Positions 53,002 to 62,113 are shown, counted from the first letter of the stretch. The stretch is DNA of 64,000 nucleotides from Clostridia bacterium (GCA_016292635.1 JAEDIC010000002.1:115877-179876); one strand, 5' to 3'. Numbers and translations are program-made. The notes: a model not told the origin generated them from the letters alone.

Positions 53002-56000
53002 TCAAACAGCATGTAAACAATCTGTGTCAGTTCACCGCAAAGCTCATCCACGGTGGAGCGGGGCCTGCGAATCACCATAGTAGGCACCTCATCCGCAACC
53101 ATGGCGGCGCCAAATATGTTCAGCGCGGCAGCATACAGCTTCGCTCCGTCCATTGGCGCCTCCGGGTCAAAGGATATGCGTACTTCCCCCGGCTTTACCA
53201 TAAGCCGCTGTATATGGGCCCGCTTTGCATCCGCCTTCAGCAGGGCAACGAATACCAGATTCTGCACCTCTTTGGGTATCTCTCCATAGCGGTCGATAAG
53301 CTCATCCTGCACGTCGTACACATCCGCCTGGGCAGATATAAGGGCAATGCGCTTGTACATGGAAAGCCGCTCCGCCTCCCTCGGGATATAGCTGCGAGGA
53401 ATATTGGCAGGGATGGGTATCTCCATTACGGTATCTATATCCTTAGGCACAGGCTCGCCCTTGGCTTCCCTTACCGCGCTGTCCACTATCTTGCAATACA
53501 GGTCATAGCCTATGGCCTCCATATGACCATGCTGCTCTGGCCCCAGAAGGTTTCCTGCGCCGCGAATCTCAAGGTCCCTCAGGGCAATCTTGAAGCCTGA
53601 GCCAAACTGGGTAAGCTCCCGTATGGCCACAAGACGCTTTTCCGCAGTCTCGTTCATCACCTTATTTCGCTTATACATCATATAGGCGTAGCCAAGGCGC
53701 ACGCCCCGGCCCACCCTGCCCCTGAGCTGATACAGCTGAGACAGGCCCATACAGTCCGCATCGTATATTATTATGGTGTTCACGTTCTGTATATCCAGAC
53801 CGCTTTCTATTATGGTGCTGCAAAGAAGCAGGTCGTACTTGTGCTCCATAAATTCCAGCATGGTCTTTTCAAGCTGCCGCTCGTTCATCTGCCCATGGGC
53901 AAAGGCGATACCGGCCTCCGGCACAAGCTCTCTAAGCTGTGCGGCGAACCGCTCCATATTGCGAACGTTGTTATATACGAAATACACCTGACCGCCCCGG
54001 CCAACTTCTTTCAGTATGGCATCACGAACCACATTATCGCTGTATTCCATAACGTAGGTCTGCACGGGATACCGCTGGGATGGCGGCGTTTCCATTACCG
54101 ACATATCCCGTATGCCGGTCATAGACATATGCAGGGTTCTGGGTATGGGAGTTGCGGAGAGGGTAAGAACATCCACAGACTGGCGTATGTTCTTTATCTG
54201 CTCCTTATGCCCAACGCCAAAGCGCTGCTCTTCATCAACGATGAGCAGGCCAAGGTCCTTGAATTTTACATTTTTTGACAGCAGCTTGTGAGTGCCGACT
54301 ACCACATCCACACTGCCCTTCTGCAGACCGTCCAGTATGGCTGCCTCCTCTTTGGGAGTTTTGAAGCGGGACAGCAGCTCCACCTTTACCGGAAAACCGT
54401 CAAAGCGAGCCGCTATGGTGCCGTAATGCTGCTGGGCAAGTATGGTGGTAGGCACAAGTATCGCCACCTGCTTGCTGTCCATGACCGCCTTGAAGGCGGC
54501 ACGAAGGGCAACCTCGGTCTTGCCGTAGCCCACATCTCCGCAGAGCAGACGGTCCATGACCTTGTCGCTTTCCATATCCGCCTTTATCTCTTCTATGCTG
54601 GTAAGCTGATCCGGTGTTTCCTCATAGGGGAAGCTGTCCTCCAGCTTTTTCTGCCATGGCGTATCCGAAGAAAACTTAAACCCCTTGCGCTTCTGCCGCT
54701 CGCCATACAGCCGCACAAGGTCAAAGGCAAGGCGCTTTACGCTTTCCCGGGTGCGGGATACAGTCTTTTGCCATTCTCCGCTGCCCAGCTTTGAAAGGCG
54801 CTGACTTTCCTCTTCGCCGCCGATGTACTTCTGCACCCTGTCCAGCTGATCCGTAGGTATATACAGCTTATCGCCGCCGGAATACACTAGATGCAGATAG
54901 TCCTTCTGCACCCCGCCCACGGTAAGGGTCTCTACCCCTATAAAGCGGCCTATGCCATGAAGCTCATGCACCACAAGATCTCCAACTGCAAGCTCGCTGA
55001 AGGCAAGCTGGGGCTTGCGGCGCTTTTTCTGCTGTGTTTTGCGGTTTTCCGTTCCGTAAAGCTCATTTTCACTTATTGCGGCAAGGGAAAGCTCCGGATA
55101 TTCAAATCCCCGGTTTATCTGCCCCTCTATTATCAGCGCCTCGCCGGGAACTATGTCCCTGTCCAGCTCTTCCTTTACGGGGATTATCACATTCAGGTCA
55201 AGGAGTCTGTCCTGTAGCCTTCTTGCGTGGCTTCCCGCATATATGAGAACGGTGGTTTTTGCCTTTCTCCATGCGGCAATATCCTCAGCCAGCAGTTCCT
55301 CATGGCCTATGTATTTTGATATGGGCCGGGTCTCAAATTTAAATATGCCCTTTGGCCCTATAAGCCCATATGTGCGGGTGAGGGCGAAGAACATTGCGGT
55401 GCGCTTGGTATCCAGCCGCTTTATGGTATCAAGGGGGGATACGGTAAGCTCTGCCTGCTCCGGCTGAGCCTCCCCTGAGCTTATCAATGAGGATACCCCA
55501 TCCAAAAACTCATTCCACGCTATCTTTCCGCTTTCCTCCACACGGGCGGGCTCGTCAATAAGCACGCAACCCTCCCTGAAATAATCAAGCAGCGTGCTCT
55601 CTCCGGGATAGAAAAGGGGCAGCAGGGCTACGGCGTTGTCCGGCCTCTCTCCCTCAACCAGCCTATCCAGAAGCTCCGGGGCGTTTCGTTTTTTAAGGAG
55701 CTTTATGGCATTCTGTCTGGCCTCATAGGTTATGGGCATCTCGGTGGCGGGAGGTATCACTATGCTGTCTATATTTTCTATAGACCGCTGGGTGATGGCA
55801 TCGTAGGTACGGATGGTGTCTATCTCGTCATCAAAGAACTCTATGCGCACAGGGTTATCCCCCGTCATGGGGAATACATCCACGTAGCCGCCACGGCGGC
55901 ATACATGACCCCTGCTTTCGCATACCTCTACCCGCTCATAGCCTGCGGAAGCCAAAGAGGCCAGCATATCCCGGGGGTCTATCTCCTGCCCGGCATAAAA

Positions 56001-56420
56001 ACTATTCACCGCAGCGCACATCACCTCGGGCGGTACGACCCGCTGCATGAGGGCCTGTATGGATACCGTCACTGTAATCTTTGCCCCTTCGGACAAGGCG
56101 GAAAGCGCCCCTATCCTTCGGGCCTCTATGCTGGTGCTTGCGGCGTAACCCTTGCCAGACAAAGGTATTTCCCGGGCGGGAAAATGAATGCAGGGAACAA
56201 AGGCAGAAATATCATCGCACAGCTTACCCGCCGCAAGCTCATTTGGCGCAACCAGAATAAGGGGCATATCGCTTTGACTTGCCAATGCCGCCGCAACGTG
56301 TCCCTTGTGGGCGTCGCCCAATCCAAATACTCCCGCCGGCCCTTCGCCCTTCACGAGGGCGCTGAGAAGGCGGCTGTACTCCGGATGTTTATTCAGTATG
56401 GAAATAAGCGGATCTGTCAC
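52986..56420 (-). CDS. mfd: Transcription-repair coupling factor Mfd
   Basis: DNA translocase of 1144 residues that removes RNA polymerase stalled at lesions and recruits UvrA. Order of domains: UvrB-like region (about 1-330), RNA polymerase-interaction domain near 490-560 (LAVGDLVVHELHGIGRFIG), helicase core with Walker A GDVGYGKTEVALRAAF and DEEQRFG, the TRG motif region ending QLRGRVGRGVRLGYAYM, and the C-terminal UvrA-binding domain. The start is GTG at 56420, with GAGGAA nine bases upstream inside pth. Only three bases separate it from the pth stop; pth-mfd is the Bacillus spoVC-mfd order. Confidence 0.97.
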   Translation of the reverse strand: MTDPLISILNKHPEYSRLLSALVKGEGPAGVFGLGDAHKGHVAAALASQSDMPLILVAPNELAAGKLCDDISAFVPCIHFPAREIPLSGKGYAASTSIEARRIGALSALSEGAKITVTVSIQALMQRVVPPEVMCAAVNSFYAGQEIDPRDMLASLASAGYERVEVCESRGHVCRRGGYVDVFPMTGDNPVRIEFFDDEIDTIRTYDAITQRSIENIDSIVIPPATEMPITYEARQNAIKLLKKRNAPELLDRLVEGERPDNAVALLPLFYPGESTLLDYFREGCVLIDEPARVEESGKIAWNEFLDGVSSLISSGEAQPEQAELTVSPLDTIKRLDTKRTAMFFALTRTYGLIGPKGIFKFETRPISKYIGHEELLAEDIAAWRKAKTTVLIYAGSHARRLQDRLLDLNVIIPVKEELDRDIVPGEALIIEGQINRGFEYPELSLAAISENELYGTENRKTQQKKRRKPQLAFSELAVGDLVVHELHGIGRFIGVETLTVGGVQKDYLHLVYSGGDKLYIPTDQLDRVQKYIGGEEESQRLSKLGSGEWQKTVSRTRESVKRLAFDLVRLYGERQKRKGFKFSSDTPWQKKLEDSFPYEETPDQLTSIEEIKADMESDKVMDRLLCGDVGYGKTEVALRAAFKAVMDSKQVAILVPTTILAQQHYGTIAARFDGFPVKVELLSRFKTPKEEAAILDGLQKGSVDVVVGTHKLLSKNVKFKDLGLLIVDEEQRFGVGHKEQIKNIRQSVDVLTLSATPIPRTLHMSMTGIRDMSVMETPPSQRYPVQTYVMEYSDNVVRDAILKEVGRGGQVYFVYNNVRNMERFAAQLRELVPEAGIAFAHGQMNERQLEKTMLEFMEHKYDLLLCSTIIESGLDIQNVNTIIIYDADCMGLSQLYQLRGRVGRGVRLGYAYMMYKRNKVMNETAEKRLVAIRELTQFGSGFKIALRDLEIRGAGNLLGPEQHGHMEAIGYDLYCKIVDSAVREAKGEPVPKDIDTVMEIPIPANIPRSYIPREAERLSMYKRIALISAQADVYDVQDELIDRYGEIPKEVQNLVFVALLKADAKRAHIQRLMVKPGEVRISFDPEAPMDGAKLYAAALNIFGAAMVADEVPTMVIRRPRSTVDELCGELTQIVYMLFDCIVK

Positions 56421-56423
56421 TTT

Positions 56424-57068
56424 TTATGCTTCCTCAGGCGCGGGCGCTTCGCCCTCCGCACTCTTTTCTTCCCTCTGCTGTTCCTTTGGCTTCTTTTCCT
56501 TTTTGGTTTTTTTGTTGAAGCGGGCCTGAGCCTCCTTCATTTCGCCCTTTATCATGAGCTCCGCAGCATCCGCCGCATCATTCATGGCCCTTATGAGCAT
56601 ATCCCGCTCCTCCCCTTCAGGAGATCCCAACACATGGGACACCAGCGTCCTTTCTCCATCGGCACGGCCTATACCCACCCTTATCCTGGGAAAGTCGTCA
56701 TACCCAAGCTGATATACTATATTGCGCATACCGTTATGAGTGCCGGCTGAGCCGTTTCCCCGTATGCGTATGGTGCCCAGTGGGATATCTATATCGTCGT
56801 ATATTACGATAAGCTGATCGTGCTCCGGCTTATACCAATTGCACAGTTCCATAACGCTCCATCCGGAAAGGTTCATGTATGTTTCCGGCTTGGCCAGCAC
56901 CACCTTTGTGCCGCCAAGACAGCCCTCGCCGAACACAGCTCGGAAATTGTGCCTTTTAATTTCTATGTTCATCCTGTCCGCCAGTATGTCCAGCGTCATA
57001 TATCCCACATTGTGGCGGGTATTCTGATACTCCCTTCCGGGATTGCCCAGGCCAACTATTATGTACAT
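56424..57068 (-). CDS. pth: Peptidyl-tRNA hydrolase
   Basis: Releases peptides from prematurely dropped peptidyl-tRNA; 214 residues. The catalytic His is in YQNTRHNVG (about 20), Asp in YDDIDIPLG, and GNGSAGTHNGMRNI is the tRNA-contact block. The C-terminus has an extra 28 residues rich in Lys and Glu (KKTKKEKKPKEQQREE then APAPEEA), not part of the fold and probably disordered. The start at 57068 has GGAGG 5 bases upstream; the frame extends 8 codons further without need. A TATAAT box lies about 70 bases upstream. Confidence 0.95.
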   Translation of the reverse strand: MYIIVGLGNPGREYQNTRHNVGYMTLDILADRMNIEIKRHNFRAVFGEGCLGGTKVVLAKPETYMNLSGWSVMELCNWYKPEHDQLIVIYDDIDIPLGTIRIRGNGSAGTHNGMRNIVYQLGYDDFPRIRVGIGRADGERTLVSHVLGSPEGEERDMLIRAMNDAADAAELMIKGEMKEAQARFNKKTKKEKKPKEQQREEKSAEGEAPAPEEA

Positions 57069-57162
57069 TATGTCCTCCATCCACGCAAACATGCCCTCAT
57101 GCCCTTTGGCGTGGGGGTGTATCGATATTATAATCCATCTAAAAGGCCCTGCGCAAGGACGA

Positions 57163-57193
57163 AAAACGGCCGGAGCGCTGCTTCGGCCGTTTT
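57163..57193 (-). terminator. Terminator of hpf
   Basis: AAAACGGCCG, 11-base loop, CGGCCGTTTT. On the minus strand a TTTTT tract follows. Also A/T-flanked in the other sense. Confidence 0.85.
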
Positions 57194-57226
57194 ATTGTAG
57201 GGCTGCTTTGCCCGTATTTATGAAAT

Positions 57227-57754
57227 TTATCTTTCAGGCTCGATGAGGCCGTAGTTGCCGTCCTTGCGCTGATAGAGCACGTTTACCTGACCGTCTTCTG
57301 CGTTTTCGAATACGTAGAAAGAATGGCCCAGCAGCTCCATCTGGAGGATAGCCTCCTCAACGTCCATGGGCTTGATGGAGAATCGCTTTACCCTTACTAC
57401 CCTGCGTTCTTCTTCGTCGTCATCATCCTGATAATCGGCGAAATCTTTGGCAAAGGCATCCGCCCTCAGGTTCTTTTCAAGCTTTGTGCGATGGCGGGTG
57501 ATCTGCTTTTCAACCTTGGCAAGCACGGTATCGATGGACGCATACATATCGCCGCTCACTTCCTCGCCGCGGATAATGCCGCCGGAGTAAGGTATGGTCA
57601 CCTCAACGATGTGCCTATTGCGCTCAACTGCCAGCATCACATGGGCTTCCGTGTCTTCGGGGAAGTACTTATCCAGCTTGGATACCTTTCTGGTTACCAA
57701 GTCTTTGAGATAATCCGAGACCTCGATGTTTTTTCCGTTAATAGAAATGCGCAT
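57227..57754 (-). CDS. hpf: Ribosome hibernation promoting factor, long form (RaiA/HPF)
   Basis: Long-type HPF of 175 residues that silences ribosomes and pairs them as 100S dimers. The N-terminal HPF domain (1-100, starts MRISINGKNIEVSDYLKDLV, contains RHIVEVTI and DMYASIDTVLAKVEKQI) is joined by an acidic linker (DYQDDDDEEE) to the C-terminal dimerisation domain (RFSIKPMDVEEAILQMELLG). The start at 57754 has AAAGGGGA 6 bases upstream; an in-frame extension of 41 codons crosses the promoter. A TATAAT box lies near 57830. It is the raiA-gene homologue, though the raiA-like RNA lies 4 kb away. Confidence 0.96.
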   Translation of the reverse strand: MRISINGKNIEVSDYLKDLVTRKVSKLDKYFPEDTEAHVMLAVERNRHIVEVTIPYSGGIIRGEEVSGDMYASIDTVLAKVEKQITRHRTKLEKNLRADAFAKDFADYQDDDDEEERRVVRVKRFSIKPMDVEEAILQMELLGHSFYVFENAEDGQVNVLYQRKDGNYGLIEPER

Positions 57755-57948
57755 GATGGTTCCCCTTTCTGCGCCGCCCGCTCTTCGGGAGGTGCTCCCG
57801 CTGCATGGGGCGCCTTCACTTTTTCTAATTATATCATATAATGCGAAAAACAAAACGCATATTTTGTGAACTATCACAAAATTGTATATTTTTCAGTAAA
57901 ACAGGATAAAAATCGCGTGACGGAATCCTTGTCGTGGCTCTGCAAAAG

Positions 57949-58104
57949 TCACTTTTTGTCCTGCTTGTGACAATTTTCGCTGTATGGGCAGCCGCCGCAG
58001 GAACCACAGCTTCCCTTTTTGCGCTGTTTCCACCACCTTCCGGCGCAAAGGCCGGTCCAGCCGGCTATAAGGGCTGCCAGTATATACCAGAAACCTTGGC
58101 TCAT
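57949..58104 (-). CDS. FeoB-associated Cys-rich membrane protein
   Basis: 51-residue gene read from the DNA. One membrane segment (about 5-23, FWYILAALIAGWTGLCAG) is followed by basic WWKQRKK and a cysteine cluster C-GSC-GGC-PYSENC. This is the FeoB-associated Cys-rich type (FeoB_associated family), which follows feoB in many Firmicutes; the cysteines may handle iron. GGGAG lies 7 bases before the ATG, 13 bases after the feoB stop. The stop is TGA at 57949. Confidence 0.85.
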   Translation of the reverse strand: MSQGFWYILAALIAGWTGLCAGRWWKQRKKGSCGSCGGCPYSENCHKQDKK

Positions 58105-58117
58105 AACTTATCTCCCT

Positions 58118-60631
58118 TTAGAAGAATAATCCGCTCAGTAAGTATACCGCAAGGGACGCCGCATAGGCTATGACCAGTTGATAGCACACGGCAAAGGCCG
58201 TCAATTTGCGGCTGTTCAGCTCCCTTCGTATAGTTGCCACTGCCGCCATGCAGGGGGTATACAGCAGCACGAACACCAGAAAAGCGTATGCGGAGCGGGC
58301 GGTAAATATGCCGGACAATGCCCCCTGCACAGCACCTCCCCCCGCGCTCAGGGAGAACCCGCAGAACATGGCAAGGCTGGATACAACAACTTCCTTGGCA
58401 ACGAGACCCGTCAACAGCGCCACCGCCGCCTGCCAGCTTCCAAAGCCCATAGGTGTAAATATGGGGGCGATAGCTCCGCCAATCACGCCCAGTATGCTGT
58501 GCTCCGGGCTGTCCGTCATGGCGAAGGAAAGATCAAAACTCTGCAGGAACCACAGCACCACGCTCATGGCGAATATTATTGTTCCCGCCTTTTCGATAAA
58601 GTGACTTACCCTCTCCCAAACGTGGGTAAATACATTCTTTGCCGCAGGCAGTCTGTATGCAGGCAGCTCTATCATAAAGGAGGCGTCGTTATCCGTAAAC
58701 AATGTCCTTCTGAACAGATATCCGGAAAGTATGCCTACCGCTATGCCCAGCACATACAGGCTCATTATCACCGTCATACGCCCCTTTGCGAAGAAGGCTC
58801 CCGCAATAAGGCCGTATACCGGCAGCTTTGCGGAGCAGCTCATGAAGGGCAGCAGCAGTATGGTCATGCGCTTGTCCTTGTCGTTTTCCATGGTGCGGGC
58901 GCCCATGGCGGCGGGCACGGTGCAGCCAAAGCCCATCAGAAGGGGTATGAAACTCTTGCCGGAAAGGCCAAAGCGGCGCATGGGCTTATCCATAATAAAG
59001 GCTATGCGGCTCATATAGCCGCTGTCCTCCAGTATAGACAGGAAGAAGAACAGTATGGCTATCTGCGGAAGGAAGGTAAGCACGCCGCCAACGCCGGTTA
59101 TTATGCCGTCGCAAACAAGGCTTATAAGCCAGTCCATAGCCCCCGCCCCCTCCATTGCGGAGCGGACAAAAGGCGAAAACGCTTCATCCATAAACAGGCT
59201 CACCATATCCGACAGCCATGCGCCAACGCTGCCGAAGGTAAGGGCAAATATGCATATCATTATGCCTATGAATATCGGCAATGCCCATATTCTGTGTGTA
59301 AGTACCCTGTCTATCTTATCTGAAAAGGTGGGCTCACCGATGGGCTGACCCCGCTTTAATGATGCGGCGGCCACCCGGGTAACGTATCTGTATCTTGCAT
59401 CGGCGATCATGCTTTCGCTGTCGCCCAAGGGCAGGGAGGCGGCGTATTCTTCAAGTACGCTATCCACCTGCCGCTGTATATCCGAAGGCAGATCAAGCTC
59501 CCTGCGTATCTCCTTATCCCCTTCCATCAGCTTCATCTCCGCCCAATGGAGAGGCAGGCCCGCCTTTTCGGCATATTCATCAACCAAATCACCTATGCGA
59601 TGATGTATTGCATGGGTATAGCCGTTATATATGTCGTCCGGCTCAATATTAAATCCCTCGTGATATTGGGCGTGGGCGGCGTGTATAAGCCGCTGCAGGT
59701 TGCTTATAAGCTCATCTATGCCTATACCGGAACGGGCGGATATGGGCACCACCGGAACGCCCAGCTCAAGGGAAAGCTTCTTTACGTCTATCTCATCCCC
59801 CCGCTTTTCTACCTCGTCCATCATATTCAGGGCAATTATCATGGGCCGCTCCAGCTCCATAAGCTGCACGGTAAGGTAAAGATTTCGCTCAAGGTTTGTT
59901 CCGTCAACTATGTTTATTATGGCCTCGGGCTTTTCCCCGGTAATATACCTGCGAGCCACCATCTCCTCCATGGAGTAGGGAGAAAGAGAATATATGCCGG
60001 GAAGGTCCACCAGCACCATGTCGTGATTATGGGTGCAGAGGGCGGTATTTTTTATGCGTCCCTCCTTTTTTTCAACGGTTACGCCGGGCCAGTTGCCAAC
60101 ATATTCCCTGCTGCCTGTCATGGCGTTGAACAGGGTGGTCTTGCCGCTGTTGGGATTGCCTACCAACGCTATGCGAACTATACCATCATTATCATCACCT
60201 GAGTGAATGCTTTCCTTGCATCTTTTGCAGTCGCCTGTACAATGCTGCTTCGCCATTATAAACTCCGTAATCATGGCGGCGCGCCTGTGATGTTCGCTGT
60301 CCTCGTCAGGACCGTGGGAAAGGGCTTTGTTGGCTTCCAGCTCCAGCTCCCGCTGCAGCGTAACCATCTCTGCCCTGAAGGCTTTTGCATCATCATCTGA
60401 CAACAGCTGTATGCTTTTCGCATCCTCCCTGCGCAGGGAAAGGGTATAGCCCCTCAGGGTTATCTCCAGCGGGTCCCCCATTGGCGCGGTTTTTATTATG
60501 CGTACATAAGTTCCGGGAGTTATGCCCATATCGACTATGCGCCTGCGGAGGGCATTATCCCCGTCCACGGTTTTAATATAGCCGCCTTGTCCGATCCTCA
60601 AATCTCCCAGTGTAAAAATCTTGTCGCTCAC
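58118..60631 (-). CDS. feoB: FeoA-FeoB fusion, ferrous iron transporter
   Basis: Ferrous iron uptake protein of 837 residues. A FeoA SH3-like domain (about 6-78) is fused at the N-terminus; a linker carries Cys131, Cys135 and Cys138; the G-protein domain follows with G1 VGNPNSGKTT (157-166), a TREYVGNWPGVTVEKKEG-like switch, G3 DLPGIYSL and G4 LNMMDE; then the eight-helix permease with two gates (QIAILFFFLSILEDSGYM, FGSWQAAVALLTGLVAKE). The start is GTG at 60631, with GGAGG 6 bases upstream; the ATG two codons earlier touches that site and is unlikely. It is followed by the Cys-rich partner. Confidence 0.95.
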   Translation of the reverse strand: MSDKIFTLGDLRIGQGGYIKTVDGDNALRRRIVDMGITPGTYVRIIKTAPMGDPLEITLRGYTLSLRREDAKSIQLLSDDDAKAFRAEMVTLQRELELEANKALSHGPDEDSEHHRRAAMITEFIMAKQHCTGDCKRCKESIHSGDDNDGIVRIALVGNPNSGKTTLFNAMTGSREYVGNWPGVTVEKKEGRIKNTALCTHNHDMVLVDLPGIYSLSPYSMEEMVARRYITGEKPEAIINIVDGTNLERNLYLTVQLMELERPMIIALNMMDEVEKRGDEIDVKKLSLELGVPVVPISARSGIGIDELISNLQRLIHAAHAQYHEGFNIEPDDIYNGYTHAIHHRIGDLVDEYAEKAGLPLHWAEMKLMEGDKEIRRELDLPSDIQRQVDSVLEEYAASLPLGDSESMIADARYRYVTRVAAASLKRGQPIGEPTFSDKIDRVLTHRIWALPIFIGIMICIFALTFGSVGAWLSDMVSLFMDEAFSPFVRSAMEGAGAMDWLISLVCDGIITGVGGVLTFLPQIAILFFFLSILEDSGYMSRIAFIMDKPMRRFGLSGKSFIPLLMGFGCTVPAAMGARTMENDKDKRMTILLLPFMSCSAKLPVYGLIAGAFFAKGRMTVIMSLYVLGIAVGILSGYLFRRTLFTDNDASFMIELPAYRLPAAKNVFTHVWERVSHFIEKAGTIIFAMSVVLWFLQSFDLSFAMTDSPEHSILGVIGGAIAPIFTPMGFGSWQAAVALLTGLVAKEVVVSSLAMFCGFSLSAGGGAVQGALSGIFTARSAYAFLVFVLLYTPCMAAVATIRRELNSRKLTAFAVCYQLVIAYAASLAVYLLSGLFF

Positions 60632-60675
60632 GAACATCCTCCGATCAGACCAGCCTTAGCCGATCTCTGTATACA

Positions 60676-60704
60676 ATGATAGTAGCGTATTTCTTTTATG
60701 TCAA
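60676..60704 (-). promoter_or_regulatory. feoB promoter
   Basis: Minus strand TTGACA (60699-60704), 17 bases, TATCAT (60676-60681). No clear Fur box is seen, though TATCATTG overlaps the -10. Confidence 0.7.
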
Positions 60705-60741
60705 TATAAGCTGTATTGTGGGATATTTTGCAACCGCGGCC

Positions 60742-60770
60742 TTGAAGTTTTATCCGGATGGACTTATAAT
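60742..60770 (+). promoter_or_regulatory. ywlG promoter
   Basis: TTGAAG (60742-60747), 17 bases, TATAAT (60765-60770). AAGGAGA before the ATG at 60810. Confidence 0.8.
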
Positions 60771-60809
60771 CAAAGCCGAACCCTATACCTATATATAAGG
60801 AGATATTCA

Positions 60810-61352
60810 ATGGACAAAATACGCGAACAGGTATCCGCCGCCCTGGATGAGCTTTTCGCCGCGGCAGACACCCTTAAAAAAGGCGATATATTGGTAATAG
60901 GCTGCTCCACCAGCGAGATAGTTGGCAAGCTCATAGGTACCGGCTCCTCCGAGGAGGCCGCCGCCGCCGTAATGGATGAAGTGCTTCCCCGCATAAAGGA
61001 AAGGGGCCTGTACCTTGCCGTGCAGTGCTGCGAGCATCTGAACCGGTCCCTGGTAGTTGAGCGGGAATGCATGGAAAAATATGACCTTCAGCAGGTTTGG
61101 GTAAAGCCCCAGCTTCATGCGGGCGGCGCTTTTGCACTGCAGGCCGTTGCCCGTTTTGATGATCACGTTATGGTTGAGGATCTTCGGGGCCGTGCCTCCG
61201 CAGGCATGGATATTGGCGGAACCTTTATAGGTATGCATATGCATCCCGTGGTTGTTCCTATTCATGCAGTCACCCGCCATATAGGCGAAGCCAATCTTAC
61301 CATGGCCCGTACCCGCCCAAAATACGTTGGCGGCCCCAGGGCAGCCTATTAG
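60810..61352 (+). CDS. ywlG: DUF436/YwlG-family protein
   Basis: Conserved cytoplasmic protein of 180 residues (TIGR01440/DUF436) with unknown function. Family landmarks are VIGCSTSEIVGKLIG, YLAVQCCEHLNRSLVVERE, KPQLHAGGAFALQAVA, and the end GMHMHPVVVPIHA...RTRPKYVGGPRAAY. The conserved His and Cys suggest metal or ligand binding. Length and ends agree with the family. The AAGGAGA ribosome site and a good promoter precede it. In Bacillus the gene lies near glyA and upp, which are absent here. Confidence 0.93.
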   Translation: MDKIREQVSAALDELFAAADTLKKGDILVIGCSTSEIVGKLIGTGSSEEAAAAVMDEVLPRIKERGLYLAVQCCEHLNRSLVVERECMEKYDLQQVWVKPQLHAGGAFALQAVARFDDHVMVEDLRGRASAGMDIGGTFIGMHMHPVVVPIHAVTRHIGEANLTMARTRPKYVGGPRAAY

Positions 61353-61425
61353 CCCGCCTCTGCCCCATATGGACGCATATAAATGAAAAACATACATATA
61401 TTCGGTACTTATTATAAAAAATAAG

Positions 61426-61454
61426 TTGTAAAAAACTTTTGTATGGGGTATAAT
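61426..61454 (+). promoter_or_regulatory. Promoter of the structured RNA
   Basis: TTGTAA (61426-61431), 17 bases, TATAAT (61449-61454), in an A-rich stretch. The start would be near 61461. Confidence 0.75.
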
Positions 61455-61460
61455 TGGCCT

Positions 61461-61690
61461 TAGTATCCGGGTTGTCGGGTCTGTGGTTGAAAGTCGATGC
61501 CAGTCGCAGGCAAAACGATCCACATAAGCGGATGCAAAGCCATCCGTGAGCATGGTGCGGCTTAGATGTAAGTCCGTCCGGGCATAAGCCCGAGAGAAGC
61601 AGTAGTGGGCGGCGTAATTGCCTAGTAGCGAGCCTTCCAGGCGGCGGGTGTGGGGTCAAAGACCAGGTCAGCCGAGTAACCGGGATCACT
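61461..61690 (+). ncRNA. Large structured RNA, probably the raiA motif
   Basis: About 230 bases with no protein-coding potential, a good promoter, and strong conservation-like features. Ends pair imperfectly (CCGGGTT at 61467-61473 with AACCGGG at 61678-61684, one mismatch). An inner hairpin is CGGGC-ATAA-GCCCG (61579-61592); the centre has CAGGCAAAAC and GGATGCAAAGCC. The 5' part (GTTGTCGGGTCTGTGGTTGA) and centre agree with my memory of the raiA RNA motif of Clostridia and Actinobacteria. A c-di-GMP-I riboswitch shares CAAA and GCAAAGCC but is shorter. The 372-base gap between ywlG and the zinc-ribbon gene holds this RNA and its promoter. Confidence 0.62.
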
Positions 61691-61724
61691 AAAAATAATA
61701 TTTTACAAGGGGATTTTAAACAAG

Positions 61725-61994
61725 ATGTTCGAAGACAAGACTTTGGTATGCAAGGATTGCGGCGCTGAGTTCGTTTTCTCCGCTGGCGAGCAGGAATTCT
61801 ACGCTGAGAAGGGTTTCCAGAATGAGCCCATCCGCTGCAAGGCATGCAGGAACGCCCGCAAGACCCAGCGCAACGGCGAAAAGGAAATGTACGACGCAGT
61901 ATGCGCACAGTGCGGTGCTCCCACCAAGATTCCCTTCGTTCCCAAGAACGACAGGCCCATCTACTGCAGCGCTTGCTTCCAGGCCCGCAGGTAA
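61725..61994 (+). CDS. Zinc-ribbon protein
   Basis: 89-residue protein with two treble-clef-like zinc sites: CKDCGAEFVFSAGEQEFY...CKACRNARK and CAQCGAPTKIPF...YCSACFQARR. It is of the probable zinc-ribbon domain type found in Clostridia, some of which are described as CxxC ssDNA-binding or RNA-associated proteins; the role here is unknown. Codons are those of highly expressed genes (AAG, TGC, CGC, GAG), as in HU and ppdK. AAGGGG lies 12 bases before the ATG, a long spacing. It directly follows the structured RNA with no terminator between, so the RNA is the 5' part of its transcript or is processed from it. Confidence 0.88.
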   Translation: MFEDKTLVCKDCGAEFVFSAGEQEFYAEKGFQNEPIRCKACRNARKTQRNGEKEMYDAVCAQCGAPTKIPFVPKNDRPIYCSACFQARR

Positions 61995-62083
61995 TTACCA
62001 CACTTCGCTTTCCCAAATGGGCTAATTATCCCCTATTACCGCGATGCGGATATATCGGTGAATTAGAAAAAGCAGAAATCAGA

Positions 62084-62110
62084 CCCCGCAGTGCATATTG
62101 CGGGGCCTTT
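62084..62110 (+). terminator. Terminator of the zinc-ribbon gene
   Basis: CCCCGCA (62084-62090), 8-base loop, TGCGGGG (62099-62105), then CCTTTTTG. Confidence 0.9.
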
Positions 62111-62113
62111 TTG

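Noticed and set aside
61500..61570. c-di-GMP-I (GEMM) riboswitch
   Set aside because: CAAA and GCAAAGCC are shared, but the GNRA loop and receptor arrangement are absent and the structured region is more than twice the usual length; raiA fits better.
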